DNA from: CAIXZV01 sp963697365
GTDB lineage: Bacteria > Chloroflexota > Limnocylindria > Limnocylindrales > CSP1-4
Assembly: GCA_963697365.1 (NCBI GenBank)
Contig: CAVONT010000009.1
Location: 62,001 to 126,000 of the forward strand
Direction: 5' to 3'
DNA length: 64,000 nucleotides
Under the pieces are notes generated by a model. That model was not told where the DNA came from and ran no database searches. It saw nothing but the letters and a program-made list of their open reading frames with translations. How positions within the stretch are numbered: position 1 is the first letter of the stretch; every line of letters starts with the position of its first letter. This document shows, piece by piece, positions 11,160-20,299 of the stretch. The translations under genes and the position numbers were made by a program.

Positions 11160-11210
11160 CCCGGCAGCAGGGCCGGCCCAACGCCGTCGGTGCACGTCGG
11201 GACTGCGCGA

Positions 11211-11239
11211 TTGACGCCCCGCGCGACCTTGCCTACACT
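11211..11239 (+). promoter_or_regulatory. sigma-70 type promoter for the HTH-membrane protein operon
   Basis: TTGACG at 11211-11216, a 17 bp spacer and TACACT at 11234-11239 form a good housekeeping promoter. Expected transcription start is about 11246, upstream of the palindrome at 11266 and the GTG start at 11327. Confidence 0.7.
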
Positions 11240-11265
11240 CGCCGCGCCTGGTTTCCAGCCTCGAC

Positions 11266-11279
11266 CTAGGTTTACCTAG
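11266..11279. promoter_or_regulatory. palindromic operator CTAGGT-TT-ACCTAG
   Basis: A perfect inverted repeat with 6 bp arms and a 2 bp spacer lies about 20 bp downstream of the predicted transcription start. It is A+T-rich against a very GC-rich background and is immediately followed by a second short palindrome ATTCGAAT (11279-11286). It is well placed for autorepression by the HTH protein encoded next. Confidence 0.6.
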
Positions 11280-11326
11280 ATTCGAATCGCGCCCCACGCA
11301 CCTGGCCCGGGCCCAGCGGAGCCCGC

Positions 11327-12082
11327 GTGTCGTCCCCGACCTCCTCCCGGGATCGTCCCCGACCCGAGCGTCTCGCCCTGGGCGAGGCGAGCCGGATGCT
11401 GGGCGTCGATCCAGACACCCTGCGGCGCTGGGCCGACGAGGGCCGGGTTCCCGCCTTCACCACGCCCGGCGGCCACCGCCGCTTCGACCGGCGCGCCCTC
11501 GAGCGCCTGATCGAGGCCCGGCGCACCGGTCCCGCGGGTGAGCTGGCTGCCTTCGGGGCGACGCCCGACCGCCTCACCGCGGCCTATCGCCGGCGGTACG
11601 TGGGCTCCCACGCGCTGGCACCCGACCCGCGGACGACCGTCCCCGACGCCGACCGGGAGTCCTTCCGGGAGACGGGGCGGCGCCTGGTCGACGCCCTCGT
11701 CCGCCACCTCGACGAGACCGGACCCGCCCGCGCGATGGCGGAGCGCGATGCCATCGACCTCGCCGCCAACCTCGGCGAGCGCATCGCGGTCCACGGGGTC
11801 CCCCTCTCGGACGGCGTGTCCATGTTCGTCTCGGCGCGGCGCCCGTTCCTGGCCGAGCTGCGCGTGGTCGCGCGCCGCCGTGGCGTGGACACCACGCGCA
11901 TCGCCGACCTCTACGAGCTGTCCACCGGCCTGCTGGACCGGCTTCTCCTCGCCTTCGTCGCCGGCCACGAGCTTGCAGGTCGTGAGGCGCTCGAGGCCCA
12001 TCGCGCGCTCGAGGCGCTCGAAGCCCACCCCGCTCGCGAAGCCTCCCAGGGTCACGCGACCGGAGACCAGGAGCCCGCATGA
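11327..12082 (+). CDS. MerR/BldC-like HTH regulator with C-terminal helical sensor region
   Basis: Residues 15-65 form a winged helix of the excisionase/MerR/BldC type: ALGEASRMLGVDPDTLRRW, then VPAFTTPGGHRRFDR and RALERLI. Residues 90-225 are mostly helical, with RLVDALVRHLD, GVPLSDGVSMFVSARRPFLAEL and LLDRLLLAFVAGHELA. This resembles the all-helical RsbR-like sensor regions found behind such HTH domains, but the ligand is unknown. GTG start at 11327 (251 aa). The stop overlaps the ATG of the membrane protein gene (ATGA), so the two are translationally coupled. A promoter and a palindromic operator precede it. Confidence 0.82.
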   Translation: MSSPTSSRDRPRPERLALGEASRMLGVDPDTLRRWADEGRVPAFTTPGGHRRFDRRALERLIEARRTGPAGELAAFGATPDRLTAAYRRRYVGSHALAPDPRTTVPDADRESFRETGRRLVDALVRHLDETGPARAMAERDAIDLAANLGERIAVHGVPLSDGVSMFVSARRPFLAELRVVARRRGVDTTRIADLYELSTGLLDRLLLAFVAGHELAGREALEAHRALEALEAHPAREASQGHATGDQEPA

Positions 12083-13161
12083 GCACCTGGGTTCCCGCGG
12101 TCACCTCCATCCTCGCCCTGGTGTTCTCGGCCATGCTCCTCGACCAGTGGCGCGAGCGTCGTCACGGGTTCCAGCTGGTGTGGGCGTTCGGCATGCTCGC
12201 GTACGGCCTCGGGTCGGGCGCGGAGGCCGTCGCCGGGTTCACCGGCTGGACCGAGGCCGCCTACCGCCTCTGGTACCTGGCCGGTGCCGTCTGGACCGCG
12301 GGCTGGCTGGGTCTCGGCACCGCGTACCTGCTTGGCAGGACCCGGTTCGGGTTCACGTACGCGTTCCTGCTCGCGTTCTCGGGCCTGATCGCGCTGATGA
12401 TCCGCAACAGCCCCAGCTACGCGGGCGCCGGTCCGCTGCCGCTGCTGTACCTCATCGGGGCGATGATCCTCGCCCTGGCGATCGCCGTGGAGACGTACTT
12501 CGGCAACGAGCGCTGGCCGTGGTTCGCCGGTGGTGCCGTCATCGCGGTGACGATCCTGGCCACCGTGCTGATGGTCCTGACGCCGCCCCTGCCCGCGCCG
12601 GGCTACGCACTCAGCCCGGAGACCGGCCAGCCCACCGGTGAGCTGATGCCCGGCTACCTCCGCTTGCTCACCCCGCTGATGAACATCACGGGCGCGGGAT
12701 CGCTGGTCCTGGGCGCCGTCTTCTCGACCTATGTCTTCATGCCCAAGAAGCGGGTGCTGCCCTACTCGCTCGACCCCGAGCAGAAGGGCGACGAGTTCCT
12801 GTTCAACCTCCTGATCGCCATCGTGGCGATCCCGGTGAACCTGGTGGCATCGCTGCCCGGGGCCTTCCGCGACCTGGTCAGCGGCCGGCTCCACCCGCGG
12901 GTCCCGGCGACCATCCTGATCGCGATCGGTGGCATGTTCCCGGCGATCACGGACTCCCTGCTGCGCGCCGGCAACGCCCAGTACGGGTCGCTGGGCAAGC
13001 TGCTGGGGGTGATCTTCCTGTTCGCCGGGTTCCTGGTGTCGTCGGAGATCATCCGCGAGCTGCGCATCCCGTTCACCCGGATCCGGCTGGGCACCAGGGC
13101 GCGCCGGACGGCCGCGCGCGACACCGTGGCGTCCGAGCCGGAGGCGACAAGGTCCCGCTGA
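12079..13161 (+). CDS. multi-pass membrane protein of an unrecognised family (paralogue at 45814-46966)
   Basis: A 360 aa protein with about eight hydrophobic segments and almost no large soluble domain. Family signature patches shared with the second copy in this window are LLDQW-ERR at the start, FGMLAYG-G--AE, AGWLGLGTAYLLGRTRFG, PPGYAL/PAPGYAL, TYVFMPKKRV, AIPVNLVASLPG and RVPATILIAIGG, then FLFAGFLVSSEIIRELRIPFT. The short cytoplasmic basic tail is variable. It is coupled to the HTH regulator upstream and followed 124 bp later by a NarL-type response regulator. No catalytic motif is visible; a membrane sensor role is suggested only by context. Confidence 0.8.
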   Translation: MSTWVPAVTSILALVFSAMLLDQWRERRHGFQLVWAFGMLAYGLGSGAEAVAGFTGWTEAAYRLWYLAGAVWTAGWLGLGTAYLLGRTRFGFTYAFLLAFSGLIALMIRNSPSYAGAGPLPLLYLIGAMILALAIAVETYFGNERWPWFAGGAVIAVTILATVLMVLTPPLPAPGYALSPETGQPTGELMPGYLRLLTPLMNITGAGSLVLGAVFSTYVFMPKKRVLPYSLDPEQKGDEFLFNLLIAIVAIPVNLVASLPGAFRDLVSGRLHPRVPATILIAIGGMFPAITDSLLRAGNAQYGSLGKLLGVIFLFAGFLVSSEIIRELRIPFTRIRLGTRARRTAARDTVASEPEATRSR

Positions 13162-13285
13162 GCCGGCACACCCCGGCACACGCCGGCAAACGCCGGCGGC
13201 ATTGCGATCGCCGGCGGCAGCGGCTCGCACGCCTGCCGGGACACCGCCCGGCGTGTTCGGCCGCACCCGTCTATCCTCATCGGCG

Positions 13286-13966
13286 ATGAGCGATGCACCG
13301 GGGATCCTGCTCGACGACACCAGCCCGTCCCGAATCCGCGTGATCCTGGCCGACGACCACGCCGTCGTGCGGCGGGGCCTGCGCGGCTTCTTCGAGCTGC
13401 TTGACGACATCGAGATCGTCGGCGAGGCCGAGAACGGGCGCCAGGCCGTGGACGCGGTCGACACCCTCACGCCCGACGTGGTCCTCATGGACCTGCTGAT
13501 GCCGGGCATGGACGGGATCGCCGCCACGGCCGAGATCAAGCGGCACTGGCCCGAGGTCGAGGTCGTCGCCCTGACGAGCTTCATCGAGGAGGAGCGTGTC
13601 ACGGCGGCGCTCGAGGCCGGCGCCACCGGCTACCTGCTCAAGGATGCCGACGCCGACGACGTCGCTCTCGCCGTCCGACGTGCGTATGCAGGTGAGGTCC
13701 ACCTCGATCCGCAGGTCGCCCGGATGCTCGCCACCCGCATCCGCGCCCGCCACGCACCCGCCCTGCCTGACCACGAGCCCCTCACCGAGCGCGAGCTCGA
13801 GGTGCTGGGTCTCGTCGCGAAGGGCCACGCCAACAAGGAGATCGCGGCCCGGCTGGGCATCACCGAGCGCACGGCGCGCACGCACGTCTCCAACATCCTC
13901 GGCAAGCTCGACCTGGCCAGCCGCACGCAGGCCGCCCTCTGGGCGGTCGAGCACGGGATCGTCTGA
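13286..13966 (+). CDS. NarL/FixJ-family response regulator
   Basis: A 226 aa two-domain regulator. The receiver (residues 16-135) has the acidic pocket ILADDH, phospho-acceptor Asp69 in VVLMDLLMPGMDG, Thr in ALTSF and Lys in YLLKDAD. The LuxR-type HTH (about 160-215) reads LTERELEVLGLVAKGHANKE and then IAARLGITERTARTHVSNIL. ATG start at 13286. There is no adjacent histidine kinase; the only kinase in the window, at 24.7-26.5 kb, has its own OmpR partner. It may be an orphan or pair with a distant kinase. Confidence 0.93.
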   Translation: MSDAPGILLDDTSPSRIRVILADDHAVVRRGLRGFFELLDDIEIVGEAENGRQAVDAVDTLTPDVVLMDLLMPGMDGIAATAEIKRHWPEVEVVALTSFIEEERVTAALEAGATGYLLKDADADDVALAVRRAYAGEVHLDPQVARMLATRIRARHAPALPDHEPLTERELEVLGLVAKGHANKEIAARLGITERTARTHVSNILGKLDLASRTQAALWAVEHGIV

Positions 13967-13977
13967 GCCCGGGCGCG

Positions 13978-14755
13978 ATGGCTGCACGACCCGGGGTCAC
14001 GCCGCCGCCGTGGGTCGCGCTTGGCCCGGAGGATGCGCCGGCCATCGTGTTCATCCACGCGACCCGCATGACGCGGATGCAGTGGTACCCGCAGCTCCGC
14101 CGCCTGGCCGGTCGCTACCGGTGCGTGGCGGTGGACCTGCCAGGGCATGGACGGCGGGCCGCCGAGCCCTTCAGCGATCGAGGCCGCCGTGGCTGCGGTC
14201 GAGGAGGCGATCATCGCCGAGGTGCCCGCGGGCCGCGCCGTGATCGTGGGCCTGTCCCTGGGCGGGTACATCGCCATCGAGGTGGCCGCAGCCCGTCCGG
14301 ACCGTGTGGCGGGGCTCGTGCTCGCCGGCTGCTCTGCCGAGGCCGTCGGGCCGACGGCGCACCCGTTCGGGTTCTACGCCACGCTGCTGGAGCGGCTGCC
14401 GGGGCCGGCGCTGGAGCGCCTCAACAGGTGGTTCTTCGGCATCCGGTTCCGCCGCAGCATCGCGGCGCCGATCATCGAGGGGGGCTTCTGGCCGCAGGGC
14501 GGCGCGGCCGCCGTCCGCCTCGTGATCGGGCGGCGGTACCTCGAGCGCCTCGGTCGGCTGTGGACCCCGGTCCTCGTGATCAACGGATCGCTGGATCCCG
14601 TGTTCGCTCCGCAGGGCGCTCACTGGGCCGCCTCGTGCCGGGCGGGCCGCCACGTGATGCTGCCGCACGCGACGCACCTCTCCAGCCTGGACCGCCCGAC
14701 GACTTTCTCGCGCCACGTCGCGGCCTTCGTGGACGATGTCGGTCGCGCCACCTGA
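13978..14755 (+). CDS. alpha/beta hydrolase (frame-shifted)
   Basis: The joined protein (about 258 aa) has IVFIHATRMTRMQWYPQLRRL, VAVDLPGHG, the nucleophile elbow GLSLGGYIAIE (Ser), the acid loop VINGSLDPVFAP (Asp) and the His in LPHATHLSSLD. This is a standard alpha/beta-hydrolase triad. Substrate is unknown; lactonase, esterase or C-C hydrolase roles are all possible. One extra base around 14172-14190 separates the N-terminal fifth from the rest. It starts 11 bp after the response regulator, probably in one transcript. Confidence 0.85.
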
Positions 14756-14866
14756 GCCACGTCTCACCCTGTCCGGCTGGAGGGCCCGGGGGACCCCGGC
14801 GGTATACTTGAAGCCTTCTCCTGGACCCTTCCGCCAACCGCTCCGCAATCCGCCCTGAGAGGTCCG

Positions 14867-15751
14867 ATGCGCGTCCGCAAAGCCGTCTTTCCCGCCGCGG
14901 GCTGGGGGACCCGATTCCTGCCCGCGACGAAGGCGCAGCCGAAGGAGATGCTGCCGCTCGTCGACAAGCCGGTCATCCAGTACGCCGTCGAGGAGGCGGT
15001 CGCGGCCGGCATCGAGCAGGTCATCATCGTCACCTCGTCCCAGAAGCGGGCGATCGAGGACCACTTCGACCTCAACTTCGAGCTGGAGCACCTGCTCGAG
15101 GAGAAGGGCGAGATCGAGAAGCTGCGCCAGGTCCGCCACATCAGCGACCTCGCGCAGGTGGCCTACGTGCGCCAGAAGGAGCAGCTGGGCCTCGGCCATG
15201 CGGTGCTGATGGCGAAGGACCTCATCGGCCACGAGCCGTTCGCGGTCATCCTGCCCGACGACGTCGTCATCGCGGACCGGCCGTGCATCGGCCAGCTGAT
15301 CCACGCCTACCACCAGTACCACGGCTCGGTGGTGGCGGTGACGGAGGTCCCGCACGAGGAGACGCGCCGTTACGGCGTCATCGGCGGGGAGCTGGTCGAC
15401 GACGACCACCACCACGGCGCGGACCGCACGTATCGCGTGACCTCCATCGTCGAGAAGCCGGAACCCGAGGATGCGCCGTCCAACCTCGCGGTCATCGGCC
15501 GCTACGTCCTCACGCCCAAGATCTTCGACAAGCTCGAGCAGACCCAGCGCGGCACCGGCGGCGAGATCCAGCTGACGGACGCGATCAGCGCGCTGATGGA
15601 CGAGCAGAGCGTCTTCGGCTACCGCTACGAGGGCACCCGCTACGATGCCGGCACCACGATGGGCTGGCTCCAGGCGTCCGTGGAGCTGGCACTCGCACGG
15701 CCCGAGTTCGGCAGCGAGTTCCGGGACTACCTGCGCTCACTCGACATCTAG
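14867..15751 (+). CDS. galU: UTP-glucose-1-phosphate uridylyltransferase
   Basis: This 294 aa intact protein makes UDP-glucose from UTP and glucose 1-phosphate for envelope polysaccharides. The nucleotide loop is KAVFPAAGWGTRFLPATKAQPKEML. Other GalU features are VDKPVIQYAVEEA, LGLGHAVLMAKDLIG, ILPDDVVI (metal Asp), EEVPHEE-type TEVPHEETRRYGVI and TGGEIQLTDAI. The ATG at 14867 is preceded by GAGAGGT. It is a single gene between the hydrolase and the PASTA kinase. Confidence 0.96.
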   Translation: MRVRKAVFPAAGWGTRFLPATKAQPKEMLPLVDKPVIQYAVEEAVAAGIEQVIIVTSSQKRAIEDHFDLNFELEHLLEEKGEIEKLRQVRHISDLAQVAYVRQKEQLGLGHAVLMAKDLIGHEPFAVILPDDVVIADRPCIGQLIHAYHQYHGSVVAVTEVPHEETRRYGVIGGELVDDDHHHGADRTYRVTSIVEKPEPEDAPSNLAVIGRYVLTPKIFDKLEQTQRGTGGEIQLTDAISALMDEQSVFGYRYEGTRYDAGTTMGWLQASVELALARPEFGSEFRDYLRSLDI

Positions 15752-15839
15752 CCACGCGGGCAGCCCGATCGGGCCAGCCGCCGCCGTGCGGTAGGATGCC
15801 CGAACCGGCACCTGCATCCAGAGGGGAGACGACACCACC

Positions 15840-17757
15840 GTGACCGAGATCGGAAGCGTCTTGGGCGGTCGCTACCGCCTCGTCGAGCTTCTCGGCCAGG
15901 GCGGGATGGCGACGATCTACCGTGCACGCGACGCGCAGCTGGACCGCGACGTCGCCGTCAAGCTGCTGCGCCCGGAGTTCGGGCAGGACCCGGACTTCCT
16001 CGCGCGGTTCCGCGACGAGGCCCGATCCGCCGCCTCCCTCAACCACCCGAACATCGTGTCCGTCTTCGACTTCGGTGAGGGCGACGACGGCCCCTACATC
16101 GTGATGGAGCTGATCGACGGCCAGGACCTTGGCGCGATCATCCGCGAGAACGGCGCCCTGCCGCCGCGCCAGTCCGCCCGCGTCGACGGCCGAGGTCGCC
16201 AAGGCCCTCCACGCCGCCCACGTCAAGGGCATCGTCCACCGGGACGTGAAGCCGTCGAACGTGCTGATCGGGCGCGACGGGCGCGTCAAGGTCGCCGACT
16301 TCGGCATCGCCCGTGCGCTCACCGAGTCCCAGCTCACGCTGCCGGGCGTGACGATGGGCTCCGTCCACTACTTCAGCCCGGAGCAGGCGCGCGGCGAGCC
16401 GGCGACCATCCCGTCGGACATCTACTCGCTGGGCATCGTCCTGTACGAGTGCCTGACCGCGCAGCGCCCGTTCTCGGGCGATGGCGCGGCCGCGGTCGCG
16501 CTTGCGCGCCTGACCTCCACGCCGCCTCGGCCGTCTGCGCTCACGCCGGGCACGCCGCCCGAGCTGGACGCGATCGTGACCCGTGCCATGGCACTCGATC
16601 CGGCCGCCCGCTACGCCTCAGCCGCATCGATGGCGAGTGCGCTCGAGGGCTGGCTCGCCGCCCCGGCCGCCCAGCCGGGTGCCGCGGTTGCCGCCGGCGC
16701 AGCCGTCGCGGGCGTGGCTGCGGCCACCACCGTGGCCAGTGCCCAGGCCCGCCCGAATGCCGTTCCGTACCCGCCCGACGCCTACGCACGCTCGGCGCCG
16801 GTCACCACCAGCTCCGCCCCGCCCCCGCCCCCCGTCGATGGGGACCTCGAGGAGGACGCTGGTGGCACCGGCCCGTGGGCCTGGGCCGCCGGGATCCTGG
16901 GCATCGTGATCCTCGCGATCGTCGGGTTCCTCATCTTCCAGATGCTGACCGGCGGAGGCTCCAGCAGCCCCTCGCCGACCGCCTCGCCCGAGGCTTCGCC
17001 CGTTGCCGTGCCGACGCTCGTGGATCTCCCCTACGCCGAGGCCGAGGCCCAGGCCGCCAGCTTCGGGCTCACCGTGACCCGCGCCGCGACCGAGGAGCGG
17101 ACCGACGTCGAGCCGGACACCGTGCTGGCGCAGGATCCTCCGGCCGGCGAGTCCGTCCCGCCGGGCACGGAGATCAAGCTGACGGTGGCGGTCGGCCAGG
17201 CCCAGGTGCCTACCCCGAACATCGTCGGGATGCCCGAGAACGCGGCGGCCGAGGCGATCGTCAAGAGCGGCCTCCGGCTGGGCAGCCGGACCGAGGCGTT
17301 CGACCCGGCCGTGCCCACAGGGGCGGTGGCGAGCCAGAACCCGCAGGCCGGCATCGTCGTCAGCCCCGAGACCACGGTGGACTACGTGGTGTCGAAGGGC
17401 CCGGAGCCCACGCCGTCGCCGACGCCCACCCCATCCCCGACGCCTTCACCCACTCCCACCCCGACCCCATCGCCGACGCCGACGCCCACGCCCGAGCCGA
17501 CCCCCACGCCGACGCCGGCCCCGGTCAACGTGGGCAACTACCTGTGCTTCTCGCTTGACGAGGCGACCACCAACATCGACTCGGATGGGTTCGCGCGCGG
17601 CGACGTGACGACCCAGCCGGCCGGCGGTGCGTTCGACCAGGCCTGGAAGGTGCTCGACCAGAAGCCGAATCCGGGCACGAAGCACGCTGCTGGGACGCCG
17701 ATCGACCTCGTCGTCGGTGACCCGGCAGACCCCGCAACGGTGGCGGCCTGCCCCTGA
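15840..17757 (+). CDS. PASTA-domain serine/threonine protein kinase, PknB type (one frame shift)
   Basis: A membrane Ser/Thr kinase of about 638 aa. The kinase domain (residues 10-275) has LLGQGGMATIYRARD, the Lys in VAVKLL, IVHRDVKPSN and VADFGIARA. One membrane span lies near residue 350 (WAAGILGIVILAIVGFLIF). Outside are two adjacent PASTA repeats, a Pro-Thr-Ser linker (17407-17520) and a third, Cys-containing PASTA-like unit up to residue 638. PASTA kinases bind muropeptides and control growth and cell wall synthesis. GTG start with GAGGGGAGA before it. One extra base near 16186-16192 breaks the frame between the lobes. Confidence 0.9.
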
Positions 17758-17799
17758 TCGGGCGGCCCGCCTGACCGCCAGGACCGGCGCGGCTCCCTC

Positions 17800-18309
17800 C
17801 TAGCCTTCGGGCCAGGGCTCCGGGTCGCCCCACAGCCACCACGTCCCGGGGACGCGCGTGACGGGTGTCGGAACGACGACGTGGTCGTCGGCATCGGCGG
17901 CCGTTGCGGCGCCCGGCTCCGGGTCGTCGACTGGAACGAACGTTCTCGGACGGCGTGCGCCGCGCCCGTCCAGCCCCGCCTGCCCGGCGACGCCCGCAAG
18001 CGCCGCGACGGTCATCGGGGTGGCGGCAGCCGTCCTGCCCACCGCATCACCGGGGACCCGGACGTGGGTGGAGCCGGACCAGCGCACCTCGACGTCGACC
18101 GGGCGAGGCGCGGCGATCCAGCAGGGCCGCATCTCCGTGCCATCGAGCGCCAGCCGCTTGGGGTCGAGGCCGCACAGGCCCAGGCCACCAGCGATGCCCC
18201 TGCGGAAGTGCCTGCACGTGGCGCATGAGGTCGTGGAACGGCGGCACACCCAGCACCGCGAGGCTTCCGCCTGCGGCGTGGAGCAATGCGGGCAGCGCCA
18301 GACCGGCAT
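17800..18309 (-). CDS. zinc-ribbon protein with C-terminal Pro/Ala tail
   Basis: A protein of 169 aa that opens with a zinc-ribbon like MPVWRCPHCSTPQAEASRCW followed by VCRRSTTSCATCRHF, giving three CxxC-type pairs, and then CGLDPKRLALDGTEMRPCW. The C-terminal part is a low-complexity region rich in Ala, Asp, Pro and Val. The N-terminal pattern is seen in small hypothetical zinc-binding proteins of high-GC bacteria. ATG at 18330 is an alternative start. It converges on the PASTA kinase gene with 42 bp between stops. Function unknown. Confidence 0.65.
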   Translation of the reverse strand: MPVWRCPHCSTPQAEASRCWVCRRSTTSCATCRHFRRGIAGGLGLCGLDPKRLALDGTEMRPCWIAAPRPVDVEVRWSGSTHVRVPGDAVGRTAAATPMTVAALAGVAGQAGLDGRGARRPRTFVPVDDPEPGAATAADADDHVVVPTPVTRVPGTWWLWGDPEPWPEG

Positions 18310-18388
18310 GCGGGGATGGTAGCTGCGCATGCAAGCGCTGTCGAGGAGATTCGGCGTCCGATCGAACGGATGCTCGACGCGATCCCCG

Positions 18389-19594
18389 TTACTGGACGGT
18401 GAGCGTCGCCCGGTCCGAGCCCTGGCCGTCGTTCGGTGTGTCCACGAGGACGGTCGCGAGGCCGCTGCCCGGCATCGCCCCGGCCGGGATCGACGTCGTG
18501 AAGGTGGCGACACCGCCCGCGTCGGTCTTGAGCTCGCGCGACACGATCGCCTCGAGACCGGGCACCGAGACCGTGAACAGGGCCGTCGCCCCCTTCGTCG
18601 GCTGGCCGTCGGAGCCGGTGACGGTCACGCTGAACGTCACCTCCTTGGGCAGCTTCGACGCGACGAAGCGGTAGCGGCTGCCGATCAGGACGATGGACAG
18701 CTTGCCCTCGCCGCGGCGGAGGGTGATCGTGTTCGTGTTCGTGTTGCCGGCGAGATCGGTGACGGTCACGGTGATGACGTTGGATCCGTCGGCGAGCGCG
18801 ATCGGCGCCTCCCAGAGCCCGTCGTCCCCCGCGATCGCCTCGGCGTTGGCGCCGTTCGCGGCATTCTGGGCCCGGATGGAGGCCTTGGGCTGGGTCTTGC
18901 CCTTCAGCGTTGCCGAGCTCTTCTTGATACGCGCGCCGTCCTTGGGCGAGCTGATCGTCGCCTTGGGCTTGAGGTTGTCCATGATCCAGGTGGCCACGCC
19001 CGATGCCTCGGTCTCGCCTGCCGGACCGACGATCGTGGCCTGGAAGTCATTGCGGCCTTCGGCCAGCGCGACCTCGGGAATGACCAGCTTCGAGAGCGCG
19101 CCTACCGCCACTTCGGCCACGACCTCCGGATCCTGGTCCGGGAGCGTGACGTACAGGCGGATCCCGTAGCCCTCCTTGCCTGCGACCGCGGGGGGCACGT
19201 TGACGATGATGTCCGTGGCAGCCTCGTTGGTGTACGGCGACTCGGGCGACTCGATCGACGGGGAGTCGCCGACGTCGGGGACGGCCGTGGGAGCGGGGCT
19301 GCTGACGACGCCGCCGATCTCCGTCACGAACCCGCCGATGCCCGCGACCGTCGACGACACGAATGGTCCGACGGCGCCGCTGCCGATCCAGACGATCGTG
19401 GCGCCCAGCGTGAGGACGGCAGCGGCGAGGAACAGCTTGATGGGAAGGGGGAGGCCGCGACGGCGCTCGAGCTCGCGGTACCGGTCCATGCGCCGCGGCG
19501 ACGGGGCGCTGGGTCTGACCCGCTTGGTCACGGGCCGGCTGCCGGCGGGGGGACGGGGTCGGACCTGGGAGATCCTGTCGCGGCGGGGGTCCAT
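18389..19594 (-). CDS. single-pass protein with extracellular Ig-like domains
   Basis: About 401 aa. The N-terminus is basic and cytoplasmic (MDPRRDRISQVRPRPPAG, then MDRYRELERRRGLPLP), followed by one span LFLAAAVLTLGATIVWIG. The exterior consists of beta-sandwich-like repeats: GKEGYGIRLYVTLPDQDPEV, ATISSPKDGARIKKSSATL, GSNVITVTVTDLAGNTN (typical of bacterial Ig-like and glucodextranase-like modules) and a last unit FSVTVTGSDGQPTKGATALF with Big-1-like features. It probably acts at the cell surface, for adhesion or wall binding, but no catalytic residues are seen. The ATG at 19594 is chosen because the sequence upstream in frame is low-complexity. Confidence 0.8.
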   Translation of the reverse strand: MDPRRDRISQVRPRPPAGSRPVTKRVRPSAPSPRRMDRYRELERRRGLPLPIKLFLAAAVLTLGATIVWIGSGAVGPFVSSTVAGIGGFVTEIGGVVSSPAPTAVPDVGDSPSIESPESPYTNEAATDIIVNVPPAVAGKEGYGIRLYVTLPDQDPEVVAEVAVGALSKLVIPEVALAEGRNDFQATIVGPAGETEASGVATWIMDNLKPKATISSPKDGARIKKSSATLKGKTQPKASIRAQNAANGANAEAIAGDDGLWEAPIALADGSNVITVTVTDLAGNTNTNTITLRRGEGKLSIVLIGSRYRFVASKLPKEVTFSVTVTGSDGQPTKGATALFTVSVPGLEAIVSRELKTDAGGVATFTTSIPAGAMPGSGLATVLVDTPNDGQGSDRATLTVQ

Positions 19595-20036
19595 TGCGCC
19601 GGATTGTCGCACGAACACGACGTCGGGCACGGTCGCCGCGTCCGGACCTGCGAGGCCGGACCATGCCCGACCGTGCTGCCGCGTATCCGCCGCGCGGTGG
19701 TACGCTGCGCAGAAGGCACGACCTTTCGCCCGCGGGGCGTTGCAAGAGGGTGGAGTGGAGTCCCGAGACCGGAGGCCTGTGCGCCCGACACCCGGGGACC
19801 GTGGAACCTGGAGCCATGGACCCATCTCCCGGGTGAGCGCGCGCCCTGCACCGCATGGCGAGCCCGATGCCCAGGGGATGTCGTCCGGCGGCCGGGAGCC
19901 TGTGGCCAGGCCCGGCAGCAGCCCGGACCGGCGCCCTCTCGCGGGGGCGCCTCCCGCGGCGCCCGGCAGCCGACCCCTCCCCGCCGTCCCGCCGCCGCGA
20001 TCCTTCCTCTCAGCGAACCGGACCGCACCTTCGACG
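19595..20036. other. gene-free stretch between divergent genes
   Basis: About 440 bp between the starts of the Ig-like protein gene (minus) and the small Cys protein gene (plus). It must hold both promoters. The only hint is a TGGTACGCT hexamer-like segment near 19699; I cannot name a convincing -35. No repeats or RNA genes are evident. Confidence 0.5.
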
Positions 20037-20297
20037 ATGCCGCCCGGCCGCATCGGATTCGGCCTTCCGAGCCTGCGCCGCAACGTCTGCCCGCACTTCT
20101 ACATGACCGGCACCCGCGGGGCGATCCCGATCCAGGCGCCGCACCTGCTCAAAGGCCTGCTGCGGCAGCCGTCGACCATCTCCCGCTGCCAGCTGCGGGG
20201 CGGCGTCCACCTCGACGAGAGCTACGTCAACGACGTCTGCCTGACGCCCCGCTTCAACCAGTGCGTCTTCTACGAGGACGACCTGACGCGCGAGTGA
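20037..20297 (+). CDS. small Cys-containing protein of unknown function
   Basis: An 86 aa protein beginning MPPGRIGFGLPSLRRNVCPH and continuing with four cysteines in all (C..HFY, SRCQLRGG, NDVCLTPRF, QCVFYEDD). The spacing C-x31-C-x16-C-x8-C is unusual and could hold a metal or disulfides. It ends 2 bp before folC. The upstream part of the frame is low-complexity, which supports this ATG. I do not recognise it; its link to folate genes is only positional. Confidence 0.55.
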   Translation: MPPGRIGFGLPSLRRNVCPHFYMTGTRGAIPIQAPHLLKGLLRQPSTISRCQLRGGVHLDESYVNDVCLTPRFNQCVFYEDDLTRE

Positions 20298-20299
20298 GC

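Noticed and set aside
12052..13626. A 524-codon open frame on the minus strand
   Set aside because: It is antisense to the membrane protein gene and has the same shadow composition.
18329..20299. An N-terminal extension of folC by 657 codons
   Set aside because: The in-frame sequence upstream is antisense to the Ig-like protein and has no fold; ATG at 20300 begins right after the small protein stop.
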